This document shows, piece after piece, positions 36,974 to 48,661 of a DNA stretch of 64,000 nt. A program made the position numbers and the translations under genes. The notes beneath the pieces were generated by a model. The model did not search any database and was not told the origin of the DNA. It saw only the letters and a program-made list of their open reading frames with translations. The number at the start of each line of letters is the position of its first letter. Position 1 is the first letter of the stretch. This DNA is from Hordeum vulgare subsp. vulgare (lineage: Eukaryota; Streptophyta; Magnoliopsida; Poales; Poaceae), in the NCBI RefSeq assembly GCF_904849725.1, contig NC_058522.1:229747084-229811083 (forward strand), read 5' to 3'.

Positions 36974-39900
36974 TGTAACACCCTCGATTTTGCCCATTTC
37001 TTTTTCTTTTGATTTTGGTTTGGATTTGCTTTTCCGTAGCTTGGTAGTTCTCGAACCTAAAGGGTCACCCTTGATTTCTCTTCCCTAGTGACTTGCCAAC
37101 CTCCAAACCATCCCAAGACCTTGCCAATTCCATCTTGAGCCGATCCCAATAATCTTTTCCCTCGGAATATTCCTTTTTTCTATTAAAGGAATAACCCTGT
37201 TGCCTTGGGTTGTGAAGCAACCCACAATTTTATCATTTCAAAAATTCCCATATAATTCTCATAAATCTCTTGGATTATATCTTCCTTAGATATGACAAAA
37301 TCATTCATTGCCATGTTAAAAAATATTCCTCAAATATTCCTTTTCTGATTCTTCCCTATCTGTCAAGTTGTGAAGCAAGTACCCTTTATATGTGCTTTCT
37401 TGCTCTCAAAATTTTTGGGAACTCTTTCCTATCCATATCATTGCCTCATGCCAAAATTCAACCTCATTTGGCTAGTAATTATTTCTTGGCAAATTTCCAA
37501 AGTTTCTGATCCAGATGAAGCTTTGTGAAGCAAGTGCTAGCTAAGAGTATTCAAATGAGTTTAAACTTTGCTATGATCTCAATATGCTCAAATCATGACT
37601 CTCGACCAAATTTGAGCATCACCTCATCAACCATGTGACCACATCATCAAATCTTTGTATGTGGTCATTATTTTGGATTGTGAAGCAACTGTGCTTTATG
37701 TTTCTCCATAATTTCTGAAATATTACGAGGACATTCTCCAACCAGTAAAACATATCTCAACCAAATTTTAGCTTATTTTATCTAGCCATTTCTCCTGAGT
37801 AATTTTCCTAAGATCCTGTCCAGTGGGATGCTGTGTGAAGGAAGTACCACTTTGGTTTATCCACATGGCATGAAATTTATACGGCATCCTCATATGCCTA
37901 AATAATTTATCTCCTCCAAATTTCAGCTCCATCCCTGTTTATATGTGAGTGCCACATCAAAATCTGTGTTTTGGACCAAATTGGTCAGTTGCGAAGCAAC
38001 TATATTAAATCTTGGTCCTTTGATTCTCAAACTTCACAGGATTGTAGTCCTTCCTACCCCAAACCTCTCAGACATAATCTTTGGTACCTATCACCTCTAT
38101 ATTCATCTTAATAGTGTAACCAAGTTTGCTACAACAAACTTGCAGTGACCCTTGCCATCTCACCAGTTACCCATTCGCTGATATTTCACTTCCAGGTTGC
38201 CTTGGGGAACAAGGACTTCACCCCAGACAAGGTGTGCCAGCCTCTCTTGTCCCCTCCGAGCCAGTGCAGGTGGTGACCACCGCCCTGGAACGCAGTGGAT
38301 GTGAGCTTCGTGTTTGCTAGCTCGGGCCCCTCCTCTGCTCGTCGGTTCTGCATGCCTCGTCGTGTCCAACAGATCCCATGTCTGCCCTAGACCTTTCCCG
38401 ACGCCACAAGCAGCCAGCCACGTCCTCCCCGAGCTCCAAGACGGTGATAAGCTCACCACGGTGGCCGTGCTTATCCGCTCGCTGTCGGGAACCTATAAAT
38501 AGGCTACCCCGGAGCCCTCCCCAAGCACCACACCATTACCCTCTCCCTCCTAGACCCTCCCCTGCTCAAAGGAGCAAGCTCTGGTGCCCAATTTCTCCTC
38601 TCTGACCGCCATGGCTGCCGCCTCGGTCCCCCTAAACTGAGGCTGCCCCGAGCCCCTCATCCCCGTCTTCGGTGATCAGAGGAACCCCCAAGCTCCGGCG
38701 ATCCTTCCCAACCTCTCGCTACATCGCCGGAGTGCCCTGTGGCCCCACCCCGTAGGACGACCGCCGCCACTGCTCCCTGTCTCCGCGGCGTCGCCAGTCC
38801 AAGCCTCCCCGACTCCCATCACGAGTTCAGGCGGGTGCGGCATGGTCTCCCAAGGCCGGTGGTCTCGCCTTGGCCGGAGACAGCCGGAGCCGTCGTGGCC
38901 CTCGCCGGCCACGCCCTTCCTGGCCTCCTCTGCTCCTTCTATCGGGAGGAGGAAGAAGATGAGGCGAGGAGGAGAGAGACAGGGGGGAGGGTCAACGCGG
39001 GCCCCACGCGTCGGTGACCCGGAGGCGGGCCCCGCCTCACCACGTCACTTAAGTGGAGGAGCCCAACGCTAAAAACGTTTCCCCTCTAGGAAACGTATTC
39101 CCTAAAAGACGCCATCAGTTTTTCTAGCCAGGACCCTATAGTAAATATTTTATATACACAGGTCCCTCCACTTCAATCCCTCTTACCTTTTTAACTGTGA
39201 CTCCGATCGAGGTGATTCCAAAGCCCACGTCTTCGTCTCGTCGAGCCCGTCATGTTGGTATCATTTTCATGATGTGTTCACACAATGGAAATGACCATTT
39301 TGCCCTTGCCGTCAACAGCCCTTCCTCCGAGAGAGAACTATTTCCGACGATTCCTTCCACGAGCATCTCGCACTTTTTCTCGATGGTTCCATCACCCCCA
39401 AGCAAGCCACAACTCTCATTTGCATAATTGCATTGCAATATCATAGTTTAACCAATTACTTTAATCGAAATTATAATTATTTGTAGTATGGATTAGATTA
39501 TGCAATGTTGGAATAAATTCTTGAATAGGTGACTACCGTATTGAGTACGGGATTGTTAATAACTAGTATTTCACCCACTAGTCGATGACATGACGTTGGA
39601 GATTACTGTCTATGATTATTTTGGGTTTCATCCGGCAGTTTGTGGATATGAATCAATAGAAGTGTCTTCAGCTTATTGGTTATTGGATTACTATGTTATC
39701 GGAGTGTCAGCTATGACAGAAATATTATTCGGGGATAAGATACTTAGTTGGTTGATCGGGAGTCACCTGTCCGGGCTTATTCGTCCAGCCACATTTGCCG
39801 GTATGGGACGGCCTTGACTTGGTATGATCGTGTGCTCTTTTATCGGTACCACAAAAGAGGGAAGGTTATGCACGCATGCTGCCCTGGCCCGGTAGGTGGC

Positions 39901-40513
39901 GATAACCTTGTGAGTCAGTTGAGTTGTTTGGGGTACCCGTCCCCGTTTGGGACAGTTTTGTTTGGCCACAACAGTGGCAGGTGTCATGAGGACACAGGGG
40001 CCACCCAGGGCAGGACTCTGGGGGAGGATGAATGCCGGTGGTACGATGGAAGAGTCACGGGTCATACAAGTTTCGTTGGAGCAACACTGGTCCACCCCAA
40101 TGGGATCACGAGGTCAGTGCTCCATGATGTGGGTTAAGTGTGCAACCTCTGCAATGTGTCAAATCTATTCGAATAGCCGTGTCCACAGTATTGGACAGCC
40201 CGTCCAGACCTGAGTAGATGGTCAACCATATCTATGATAATAATGATGGAAGAACTCGTCTGAGTATGGTAGAAGTTGGGTATCATGTCGGTGACAAGTC
40301 TTGGTGTCGGTCTTGAGGATGTTTGGTGAAGGTTCTTGGTGAGATTACGAGTTGGTCACCAGAGTACGGTGAGAGTAGCCTAGTATAGTTATTTTCAACT
40401 ATCCCATCGGTGATGATAAATCGGTGTTGATGTTTGTTGCGAGCTTGCGAGTACATTCAAAGTACTCACCTGGCGTGTCATGCCAATTTGCAGGTCATGC
40501 CATGATTGCTTGC
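36974..40513 (+). mobile_element. Right LTR of the large element, part 1 (interrupted)
   Basis: It starts TGTAACACCCTCGATTTTGC after the polypurine tract and follows the left LTR with about 20 mismatches in the first 320 bp, plus indels. The TATA box is at 38493-38502 and the GAGTAC...GTACTC stem at 40449-40467. It is split at 40513 by a 9.7-kb Gypsy insertion and resumes at 50184. A deletion of a few tens of bases relative to the left LTR is visible near 40424. Confidence 0.87.
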
Positions 40514-42052
40514 TGATATGTCTCCGTCGTATCTACTTTTCCGAACTCTTTTGCCCTTGTTTTGGACTCTAATTTGCATGATTTGAATGGAACTAACCCG
40601 GACTAACGCTGTTTTCAGGAAAATAGCCATGGTGTTGATTTTGTGCAGAAATAAAAGTTCTCGGAATGACCTGAAAATTTACGGAGAATTTTTCTGCAAT
40701 TAATGAAAAATACCTGCGCAAAGATCCACCGGAGGAGGTGAGCCAGTGGGCCACAAGCCCATGGTCCGCGGCCACCCAGCCCCCCCCCCCCAGGTTGCGC
40801 CGTGAGGGCTTGTGGGGCCCACGAGGCTCCACCGCCTCCAAACTCAGCTCTATATATCCGTTTCGCCGGGAAAAAAATCAGAGAGAAGGATTCATCGCGT
40901 TTTATGATACGGAGGCACCGCCACCTCTTGTTCTTCATCTGGAGGGCAGATCTGGAGTCCATTCTTGGCTCCGGAGAGGGGAAATCGTCGCCGTCGTCAT
41001 CATCAACCTTCCTCCATCGACAATTCAATGATGCTCTTCACCGTTCGTGAGTAATCTCATCGTAGGCTTCTTGGATGGTGATGAGTTGGATGAGATCTAT
41101 CATGTAATCGAGTTAGTTTTGATGGGGATTGATCCCTAGTATCCACTGTGTTCTAGATTGATGTTGCTACTACTTGGCTATGCTTAATGCTTGTCACTAG
41201 GGCCCGAGTGCCATGATTTCAGATCTGAACCTATTATGTTGTCGCCAATATATGTGCGTTTTAGATCCTATCTTGCAAGTTGTAGTCACCTACTATGTGT
41301 TATGACGCGGCAACCCCGGAGTGACAATAGTCGGAACCACTCCCGGAGATGACCATAGTATGAGGAGTTCATGTATTCACCACGTGTTAATGCATTGGTC
41401 CGGTTCTTTATTAAAAGGAGAACCTTAATATCCCGTAGTTTCCATTAGGACCCAGCTGCCACGGGAGGGATGGACAATGGATGTAATGCAAGTTCTTTTC
41501 CCTAAGCACGTATGACTACATACGAAATACATGCCTACATTAGATTGACGAACGTGAGCTAGTTACTTATCTCTCCGTGTTATAGCTGTTACATGATGAA
41601 TCACATCCGGCATACTCATCCATCACTGATCCACTGCCTACGAGTCTTTTACTACTGGTCCTTGCTATGTTACTTTACTGTTGTTGTTGTTACTCTGTTG
41701 CTACTATTGTTACTTGCTACTGCTGCTACTGTTGTTCCTTGCTACTGTTGTCACTACTGCTGTTACTTGCTACTTGGTTGTTACTTGCTGCAACACTTTA
41801 CTAGCGCCATTGATACAACAAGTTAGGAATAGTCTGTCGTCAACACACCTGTTTCTGGCACTGTTGCTATCATACTACTTTGCTACTGATACTTTTCTTG
41901 CAGACACTAATCTTTCAGGTGTGGTTGAATTGACAACTCAGCTGCTAATACTTGAGAATATTCTTTCACTTCCCCTGAGTCGAACCAATAAATTTGGGTT
42001 GAATACTCTACCCACGAAAACTGTTGCGATCCCCTACACTTGTGAGTTATCA
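40514..42052 (+). mobile_element. 5' LTR of a non-autonomous Gypsy element
   Basis: The LTR starts TGATATGTCTCCGTCGTATC and ends CTTGTGAGTTATCA (1539 bp). It matches 48662-50178 nearly perfectly: over the last 460 bp I count 7 mismatches. The target duplication CTTGC is present on both sides (40509-40513 and 50179-50183), and the uninterrupted site is visible in the left LTR of the host element at about 34050-34070. The TATA-like CTATATATC is at 40849-40857. The family is of the Triticeae Sabrina/WHAM/Fatima type; the exact name is uncertain. Low-complexity frames at 41593-42160 are LTR sequence, not genes. Confidence 0.93.
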
Positions 42053-42081
42053 AGACCTTTTTCTCACGCTGTTGCCGGGGA
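42053..42081 (+). other. Probable primer binding site region of the non-autonomous Gypsy
   Basis: AGACCTTTTTCTCACGCTG followed by TTGCCGGGGA lies just after the 5' LTR. Related elements have a TGGCGCC-GTTGCCGGGGA type sequence here. The site is degenerate and I do not assign a tRNA. Confidence 0.4.
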
Positions 42082-42131
42082 AGCACACCTATATTCTCTG
42101 AGTCACTTGGGATTGACGTCCGCTGGTCACT

Positions 42132-43840
42132 ATGAGGAATCCGAAAGTTCCAAGAACTGAAATCTTGCCTTCCACTACGAGGATAGGTAAGGAACTGCCA
42201 TCTAGCTCTGCACTTGATTCACCTTCAGTTTTGAGTAAGTTTGCGACATCACCTCCTGCTAGAAATCTTGATATATCGCTTGTGCTTGATACTACTGTGC
42301 TTGATGATGTTACTTCTGCTGCCCATGATGCTATGCTTGATACTATGTCTGATGATGCTATGCTTGATACTATGCCTGATGATGCTATGCTTGATACTAT
42401 GCCTGATGATGCTATGCTTGATACTGCTTTGCCACTAGGTGCATTCCTTGATGCACAAATTGCTAGAGTTGCTGCTAGATGTGATGATACTTCTGAAACT
42501 GCTGATACTATTGAAGTAGAACATGCTACTATGCCTGAATCGCATGTTATGCCTGAGCGCTATGTTATGGAGGGAGAGATAGCGGAGGACTTTCTTGCGT
42601 GTAAGGATAGCTATGATGTTGAGAAACTACTGCTCAAGTGGAAAGAAAAATCTCTGAACGCTAGGATGAAATACGACCCGAAGTTTGCTACTTCGCCTAT
42701 CTTTGTGGCCGATAAGGATTGTGAATTCTCTGTCGACCCTGAGTTAATCACTCTGGTCGAATCAGATCCTTTTCACGGTTATGAGTCTGTAACAGTTGTA
42801 GCCCATCTTACCAAACTGCACGATATAGCCACCCTATTCACTAGTGAGGAAAAGATCCGCCACTACTATATCCTCAAGCTGTTTCCTTTCTCACTAAAGG
42901 ATGATGCTAAGACCTGGTTCACTTCTCTTGCTCCTAGATGTGTGCGTAGCCCCCAGGATATGGTCTACTACTTCTCTGAAAAATATTTCCCTGCCCATGA
43001 GAAGCAAGCTGCCTTGTAGGAAATATACAACTTTGCTCAAGCTGAAGAAGAGAGTCTCCCACAAGCTTGGGGGAGGCTCATCCAGCTACTGAATGCTTTG
43101 CCTGATCACCCTCTTGAGAAGAATGAAATACTTGATATCTTCTATAATGGACTTACCGATGCTTCCAAAGACCACCTAGATAGTTGTGCTGGTTGTGTTT
43201 TTGGGGAACGAACTGTAGAACAAGCTGAGATTCTACTGAATAACATCTTGTGCAATGAGAACGATTGGACTATTCCCGAACCACCTCCTAAGCCAACTCC
43301 GAAGAAAAGAGGTAATCTATTCCTCGGTCCTGAATATATGCAAGAAGCCAAGAAATCTATGCGAGAGAAAGGCATTAAATCTGAAGATGTCAAAAATCTA
43401 CCACCTATCAAAGAGATCCATGGCCTTGATAACCCGATACAGGTAGTAGAAGTAAATTCTCTGCATAGGTTTGATGAGAGTGATATTCCTTTTGATAAAC
43501 CTGCTAGATTTTGCCTAGATGAATTTGATAACTTTGTTGCCGAACAACAAAGCATCAATGATTATGTTAGCAGACAATTGGAATAGAATGCTCGGATGCT
43601 TAGTCATTTAAGTGCTTGTGTGGACAGAAATGTCAATGATCTTAAGCTTCTGAGTAAACATGCCTCTATGGTTACTACTCAAGTAGAACAAGTACTTAAA
43701 GCTCAGAATGACTTTCTCAATGGGTTGAATGAAAATTCTGTCAGAGTCGTTACTAGAGGCGGTAGAATGACCCAGGAACCTTTGTATCTTGAGGGTCATC
43801 CGAAGAGAATTGAACAAGATCTCAAGGAGCTACACCTGAG
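42132..43840 (+). pseudogene. Gypsy gag gene, one frame with two in-frame stops
   Basis: The frame starts at ATG 42132 (MRNPKVPRTEILPSTT) and stays in one phase through TAG codons at 43017-43019 and 43584-43586, up to a frameshift near 43840. Residues about 66-98 are a tandem repeat (DAMLDTMPD units). The capsid (Retrotrans_gag) core is recognisable at HYYILKLFPFSLKDDAKTWF and FSEKYFPAHEKQ. Past the first stop, EEESLPQAWGRLIQLLNALP and GCVFGERTVEQAEILLNNI are typical of gag in this lineage. The C-terminal third is charged. The stops look like decay, although readthrough cannot be excluded from sequence alone. Confidence 0.85.
42327..42425 (+). repeat. 27-bp coding tandem repeat in gag
   Basis: Three full units of 27 bp (42327-42353, 42354-42380, 42381-42407) and a partial fourth (42408-42425) encode DAMLDTMSD, DAMLDTMPD, DAMLDTMPD and DAMLDT. 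The units are almost identical, so the expansion is recent compared with the rest of gag. Confidence 0.9.
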
Positions 43841-44839
43841 AGTCCAAACGATGCCTCTGTCTCTGATGCTGAGACACAATCTGGTGATGAACATGAGCCT
43901 AATGATAATATCAATAGTGATGTTCATGAAGATGCTCAACCTAGCAATGATAAGGATGTGGAGATTGAACCTGTTGATCTTGATAACTCACAGCCTAAGA
44001 ATAGAAGATACGATAAGAATAACTTCACTGCTAGGAAGCATGGTAAAGAAAGGGAGACATGGGTTCAGAAACCCATGCACTTTCCTCCTAAACCATCCAA
44101 GAAAAAGGATGATGAGGATTTTGAGCGATTTGTTGAAATGGTTAGACCTGTCTTTCTGCAAATGCGTTTGATAGATATGCTCAAAATGTCTGTGTATGCT
44201 AAGTACATGAAGGATATTGTGACTAATAAGAGGAGGATACCTGAGGTTAAGATTTCCACCATGCTCACTCATTATACCTTCAAGGGTGGAACTCCTAAGA
44301 AACTAGGTGATCCCGGTGTGCCCTTTATACCTTGCTCCATTAAAGGTAACTTTGTTAGAACTGCTTTATGCGACCTTGGAGCCGGTGTTAGTGTTATGCC
44401 TCTCTCTCTTTATCGTAGACTTGAACTGGATAAGTTGACACCCACTGAAATCTCTCTCCAAATGGCCGATAAATCAACTGCTTTCCCTATCGGCATTTGC
44501 GAGGATGTGCTTGTTGTGGTTGCTAACGTCACTATCTTAACAAACTTTGTTATCTTGGATATTCCACAGGACGATGCCATGGCGGTCATCCTCGGAAGAC
44601 CCTTTTTAAACACTGCAGGGGTTGTTATAGATTGCAACAAAGGCAATGTCACTTTCCATGTCAACGGTAATGAGCATACGGTGCACTTTTCGAAGAAACA
44701 ATATCGAGTACATTGCATCAATGCTATCAAAAAAACTTCATCGATTCTTATTGGGAGCTTTGAATGCCCTATTCCTCGTGTCAAGATGAAGTATGATTTG
44801 CTTGTTGGGGACATACACATCCCCATTGAGGTAACCTAG
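43841..44839 (+). pseudogene. Gypsy gag C-terminus and retroviral-type aspartic protease
   Basis: After a frameshift near 43840 a second phase continues as NDASVSDAETQSGDEHEP and runs to a stop at 44837-44839. The linker RERETWV-type stretch (HGKERETWVQKPMHFPPKPS) is followed by the protease: VRTALCDLGAGVSVMPLSLY with active site DLGA (usual D[ST]GA), then DAMAVILGRPFLNTAGVVID, the ILGRPFL flap-distal motif. It ends PRVKMKYDLLVGDIHIPIEV. No reverse transcriptase, RNase H or integrase follows, so the element is non-autonomous. Confidence 0.87.
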
Positions 44840-45637
44840 TGACTATTCGAAAATTCTCCGTTCTCTTTTGCGATTCGAAAAAGTTTGTCAAAGAGACTTG
44901 ATCAACCTCACTGACGGGTTTCTTTCGATGACCATGAGATGGATGAATCAAGGAGTCACGAACCTCTGTTCCAAGCTTTCACCTTTGGTTGCTCAGAAGA
45001 AAAATGATAGTTTAGTTTAGTTTTCCCTGTTTTCTGTTTTGCGTCCAGTAGAAAAGTACCCAGAAAATAAATGTTCTCCGAACGTCCTGAAAATCAAGTA
45101 TGATTTTTTCTGGAATTTTTGAAAAATACTGGGACGAAGAGCTTATCTGGGGGTTGCACCAGTGGGCCACAAGCCCTTGGGGCGCGGGCACCCCCGTGGC
45201 CGCGCCACCCAGGCTTGTGGGGCCCACAAACACCCCCTCCACTCATTCTTGCTCTCATCTGGTTCTCCTACCTCCAGAAAAAATCGTTTCGCAGCTCAAA
45301 CCCGTGTTCTTGCTCCTCTTGCTGGGATTTTCAATCTCTTTGCTCAAATCACCATTCTCCGAACTGTTTTGGGGAAATTACTCCTTGGTAAGTGACTCCT
45401 CCATTGTTCCAATTAGTTTTTGCTCTAGTGCGTTATACTCCGCGTATGTTTCCTGCCTTGGTGACCATGTTCTTGAGCTTTCAATGCTGATTTTAGCTGG
45501 TCCCAAGTAGTTTTGATGCGTAATATGGCCTCTAGGCACTTGTGGGAGTAGTTGCTACGAGTTTTGTTGAGGCTTGTTCACTTTTCCTTAGAGTCACTAA
45601 AAATTTCAGAAAATTTCAGAGATAGAAAAGGGAAAAG
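44840..45637 (+). promoter_or_regulatory. LTR-U3-like segment between protease and the second ORF
   Basis: 44840-45010 is a short non-coding spacer. From about 45030 to 45230 the sequence follows the start of the element's own LTR (40600-40830): TTCTCCGAACGTCCTGAAAAT against TTCTCGGAATGACCTGAAAAT, GAAAAATAC, CAGTGGGCCACAAGCCC, and CTTGTGGGGCCCAC. The rest, to 45637, is a leader with no gene. This looks like an LTR-derived promoter placed before the second ORF; activity is inferred. No clear TATA box is visible at the place where the LTR has one. Confidence 0.5.
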
Positions 45638-46708
45638 ATGAGGAGGTTCTTAAGAGGCTCGTCATGCCGTGACCCCAAGGATGATGGGAGTCAGAAGAAG
45701 CCCAAGTATTTGGTCCCTCGAGTCACAGAAGTTCGAGCGTGCGAGTGGCCAAGCGATGTGTTCTTACGCGCCGCTGGAATTTATGAGGACTTTTATCACT
45801 TGGTGGAAAAAGCAGGCCTTACCGCCTTCGTTGAAGATAAGTGTCCGCAATACCTCCTCCTCACTAATATCTTCGTACAAAGCTTTAACTTCTATCCGAG
45901 GAAGAATCCTCCTACGGTTGAGTTCAACCTTTATGATATCCCCCAGCGCATGCCACTCCAAGATTTTTGCAATGTCTGCAAATTACCTTACGTTGGGGAT
46001 ATTCATGAACCTTGCCCACGGGACTTGGAAGCTTTCATCGGTACAATTGCTGTAGGAGAGGAGAGAGGAGTGTCTTGCGCTAGAGCTGCTAGCATTCATT
46101 TTCCCGTGCTTCAGTACTTCTAATTATTTGTAGGAAAATGTTTGATTGGCCGTGGGAAAGCTGGGTCACTTAGTTCCCCAGATCTTGTGGTCTTGCGCGA
46201 AGCCCTTTATAACGATAAAACTTATAGCTTGGGCGCTATAGTAGCTCAACGGTTGAACCTGAACCGTTCTAAAGGTGTTGTCTATGGAGGTATCTATGCT
46301 ACCCGTCTTGCCAGATACTTTGAGATACCCATTAGACTGGAGGAGGAAGAAGAGGTTCTTCTTCCCGAGAGATATCTAGATTACGATAGCATGGTTCACC
46401 ATGACTTTCTTAATAGAGATATAAATAGAAGGATGATTTATAACCTGATATTTATTCAGGGTACTCGTGAGACTATTATTTTGCCTGCTCCTTCTTTGTT
46501 CAATCTTCATGCAGGCAGGTACATTATTATGCCCTCGGACATCTACGCATATTGGGGCTTAGCCCAACCATAGGTGCCCGTGCCCGAGCCACCACTCGAG
46601 TACCAGACGCCGGTTTATCAGTGGGAGCCGGAGGAGCTCACACAGCAGTGGCATCCTCAGTCCACTCCGAAGTACCCCGGAGCTGGTTATTTCCCTCCTT
46701 GGGAGTAG
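45638..46708 (+). pseudogene. Second ORF of the non-autonomous Gypsy (plant transposon-type protein), two in-frame stops
   Basis: A single reading phase from ATG 45638 (MRRFLRGSSCRDPKDDGSQK) to TAG 46706-46708, interrupted by TAA at 46121-46123 and TAG at 46571-46573. Without the stops it would be about 356 residues. Visible segments are FLRAAGIYEDFYHLVEKAGL, FNLYDIPQRMPLQDFCNVCK, SKGVVYGGIYATRLARYFEI, an acidic EEEEEVLLPERYLDYD, and a Pro/Trp/Glu-rich tail. The pattern recalls the Athila ORF1-like or putative plant transposon proteins found in Gypsy elements, a resemblance from memory. It has no transmembrane segment. It takes the place of pol. Confidence 0.6.
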
Positions 46709-48661
46709 ACCAACTTAGGCCAAAAGCCTAAGCTTGGGGGAGTACGTGTTCTCACCGACTTTGCATTCTTTCTTATGCTTTCACTTTGTTAGCCGGTGTT
46801 CACACTTTGCCACTGTATCATCCATGCTAGTTTATTTTCTTTTTCTCGTTTTCTTTCCGTGTGTCTGTCTAGTTTGAAGAAAACCCAAAAAGATTTTCTT
46901 TTCTTCTTTTTGCTTGTTGGGAGCTTTCCCGTGTAAATAGTTTTCTTTTTCTTTGGGTCAAGGTAGAAGACCATGGTTACAATGTTTAGTGGCTCTCGCA
47001 TGCATACCCGTTTAGCTGTTAAAGAGCCATATTACTTTGTCTTCTCCTTTGTGTTGCCTGCAGATTCCAGCTTTAGTCCAATGCACGAGCACGCTTCTTA
47101 TTGTTCACATCGTTCAGTCGTGCAAGTGAAAGACAATAGTGACGATATATGATGAAGTGACTGAGCCTGGAAAAGCTGGTATGAACTCAATCTATTTTGT
47201 TTTTGTAAATATGACTAGCTCATCATGCCTGATTCAGCTTTGTTGTGAGAGAAACATGTTCGCAATGACAACTTAGAGATCATAGTTGCTTATGCCATGC
47301 TTACTTAGCTAGGAGCTTATAATGGTTTGTCTTGGATGCCCACATGAATGTTGAGATGACTATGATGTAGTATGATAGGATGGTATCCTCCTTTGAATGA
47401 TTCAAGTAGCTTGACTTGGCGCATGTTCACGCATGTAGTTGAAACAAAATCAACATAGCCTCTATGATATTCATGTTCATGGTGATTTATGTCCTACTCA
47501 TGCTTGCACTCAATGTTAGTTAATCTCAATGCATTTTGATGACTCTTGTCGCTCTCTAGTTGGTCGCTTCCCAGTCTTTTGCTATCCTTCACTTGTACTA
47601 AGCGGGAATACTGCTTGTGCATCCACTCCCATAAACCCAAAGTTGTTCCATATGTGTCCACCATACCTACCTATATGCGGTATCTACCTGCCGTTCCAAG
47701 TAAATTTGCATGTGCCACTCTCTAAACCTTCAAGAAATAATCTGTTTTGCTTGCCCGAACCGCTCATGTGGTGACATGGGGCTATTGGTATCTTCCATGC
47801 TAGGTGTGTTATCCCCGATATGTGTTTATTCACTATCATTCACGATAAAAGGGACGGTAATTGGAATTCCCAGTTCCATGCTCAAATCGAAAAGATAATT
47901 GCAAACAAAACTCCCCCGGGATTGATGTTGGTATGGACGGTACCCGAGGATTCGGCTAGCCGTGGAGTGTGATTGATTGGTGGTGGGGGAGTCAAAACTT
48001 TACTTTTCTGTTTGGGAACCGCCTATAGCATGTGTAGCGTGGAATATGTTGAGAACTCTTAGTCATTTCTTTGATAGTGAAAGTATGCCACCCAAAATTA
48101 TTATCTCTGTTTTAAAAGCTTGAGCTCTGACACCTCTGCAAATCAATGCTTCCATGTGCGAAGGGCCTGTCTATTTATGTTCCTGTTGAGTCATCCCCCT
48201 CTTATAAAAGCACCAATTAGAGAGCACTTCTGTCGTTTTTATGCTTTTCTTTTAACTGTGTTGAGTGTGATTGTGACTGGATCTTCTTTGCCTTGAGTTA
48301 CAATGTTTAGTCAGCCCTTGGTCTTTGAAGGTGCTCTGCATTTATGTTTTGCGGTCTCAGAAAGAGCTAGCGAGATATCATCTATTCGTACTGCTTCATG
48401 TTGTTTTGATTGAAGTGTTGACATTTGAGGCTTATTATTATTTGCTCGCTAGTTGATTATGCCATTGATATGAGTTTACCGTGAGACCTAGATGTCATTT
48501 GCTTATGTTATTTCCTTGTGATCTTGCTGAAATTCTGGTTGTGAGTTAGACATAGTTGCAACAACAAGATCAAACAGAGTTCATCAAAGTTTTTCTTTTG
48601 TCTCTTTCAGTTTGTCAACTTACTTGCTTGAGGACAAGCAAGGCTTTAAGCTTGGGGGAGT
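46709..48661 (+). mobile_element. 3' untranslated region of the non-autonomous Gypsy
   Basis: About 2 kb without a gene, T-rich on the plus strand. A polypurine-like GCCTAAGCTTGGGGGAGT at 46726-46743 directly follows the second ORF, and a nearly identical TTTAAGCTTGGGGGAGT at 48645-48661 abuts the 3' LTR and is the functional polypurine tract. Short frames such as 47529-47774 look accidental. Confidence 0.75.

Noticed and set aside
41593..42160. Leu/Tyr/Cys-rich frames resembling membrane proteins (also 49719-50211)
   Set aside because: They arise from a TTGCTAC/TTGTTAC-type low-complexity tract inside both LTRs of the Gypsy, not from a gene.
47529..47898. Frames of 81 and 62 residues in the 3' region of the Gypsy at 40514-50178
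   Set aside because: Within a long non-coding 3' region, overlapping phases, no motif.
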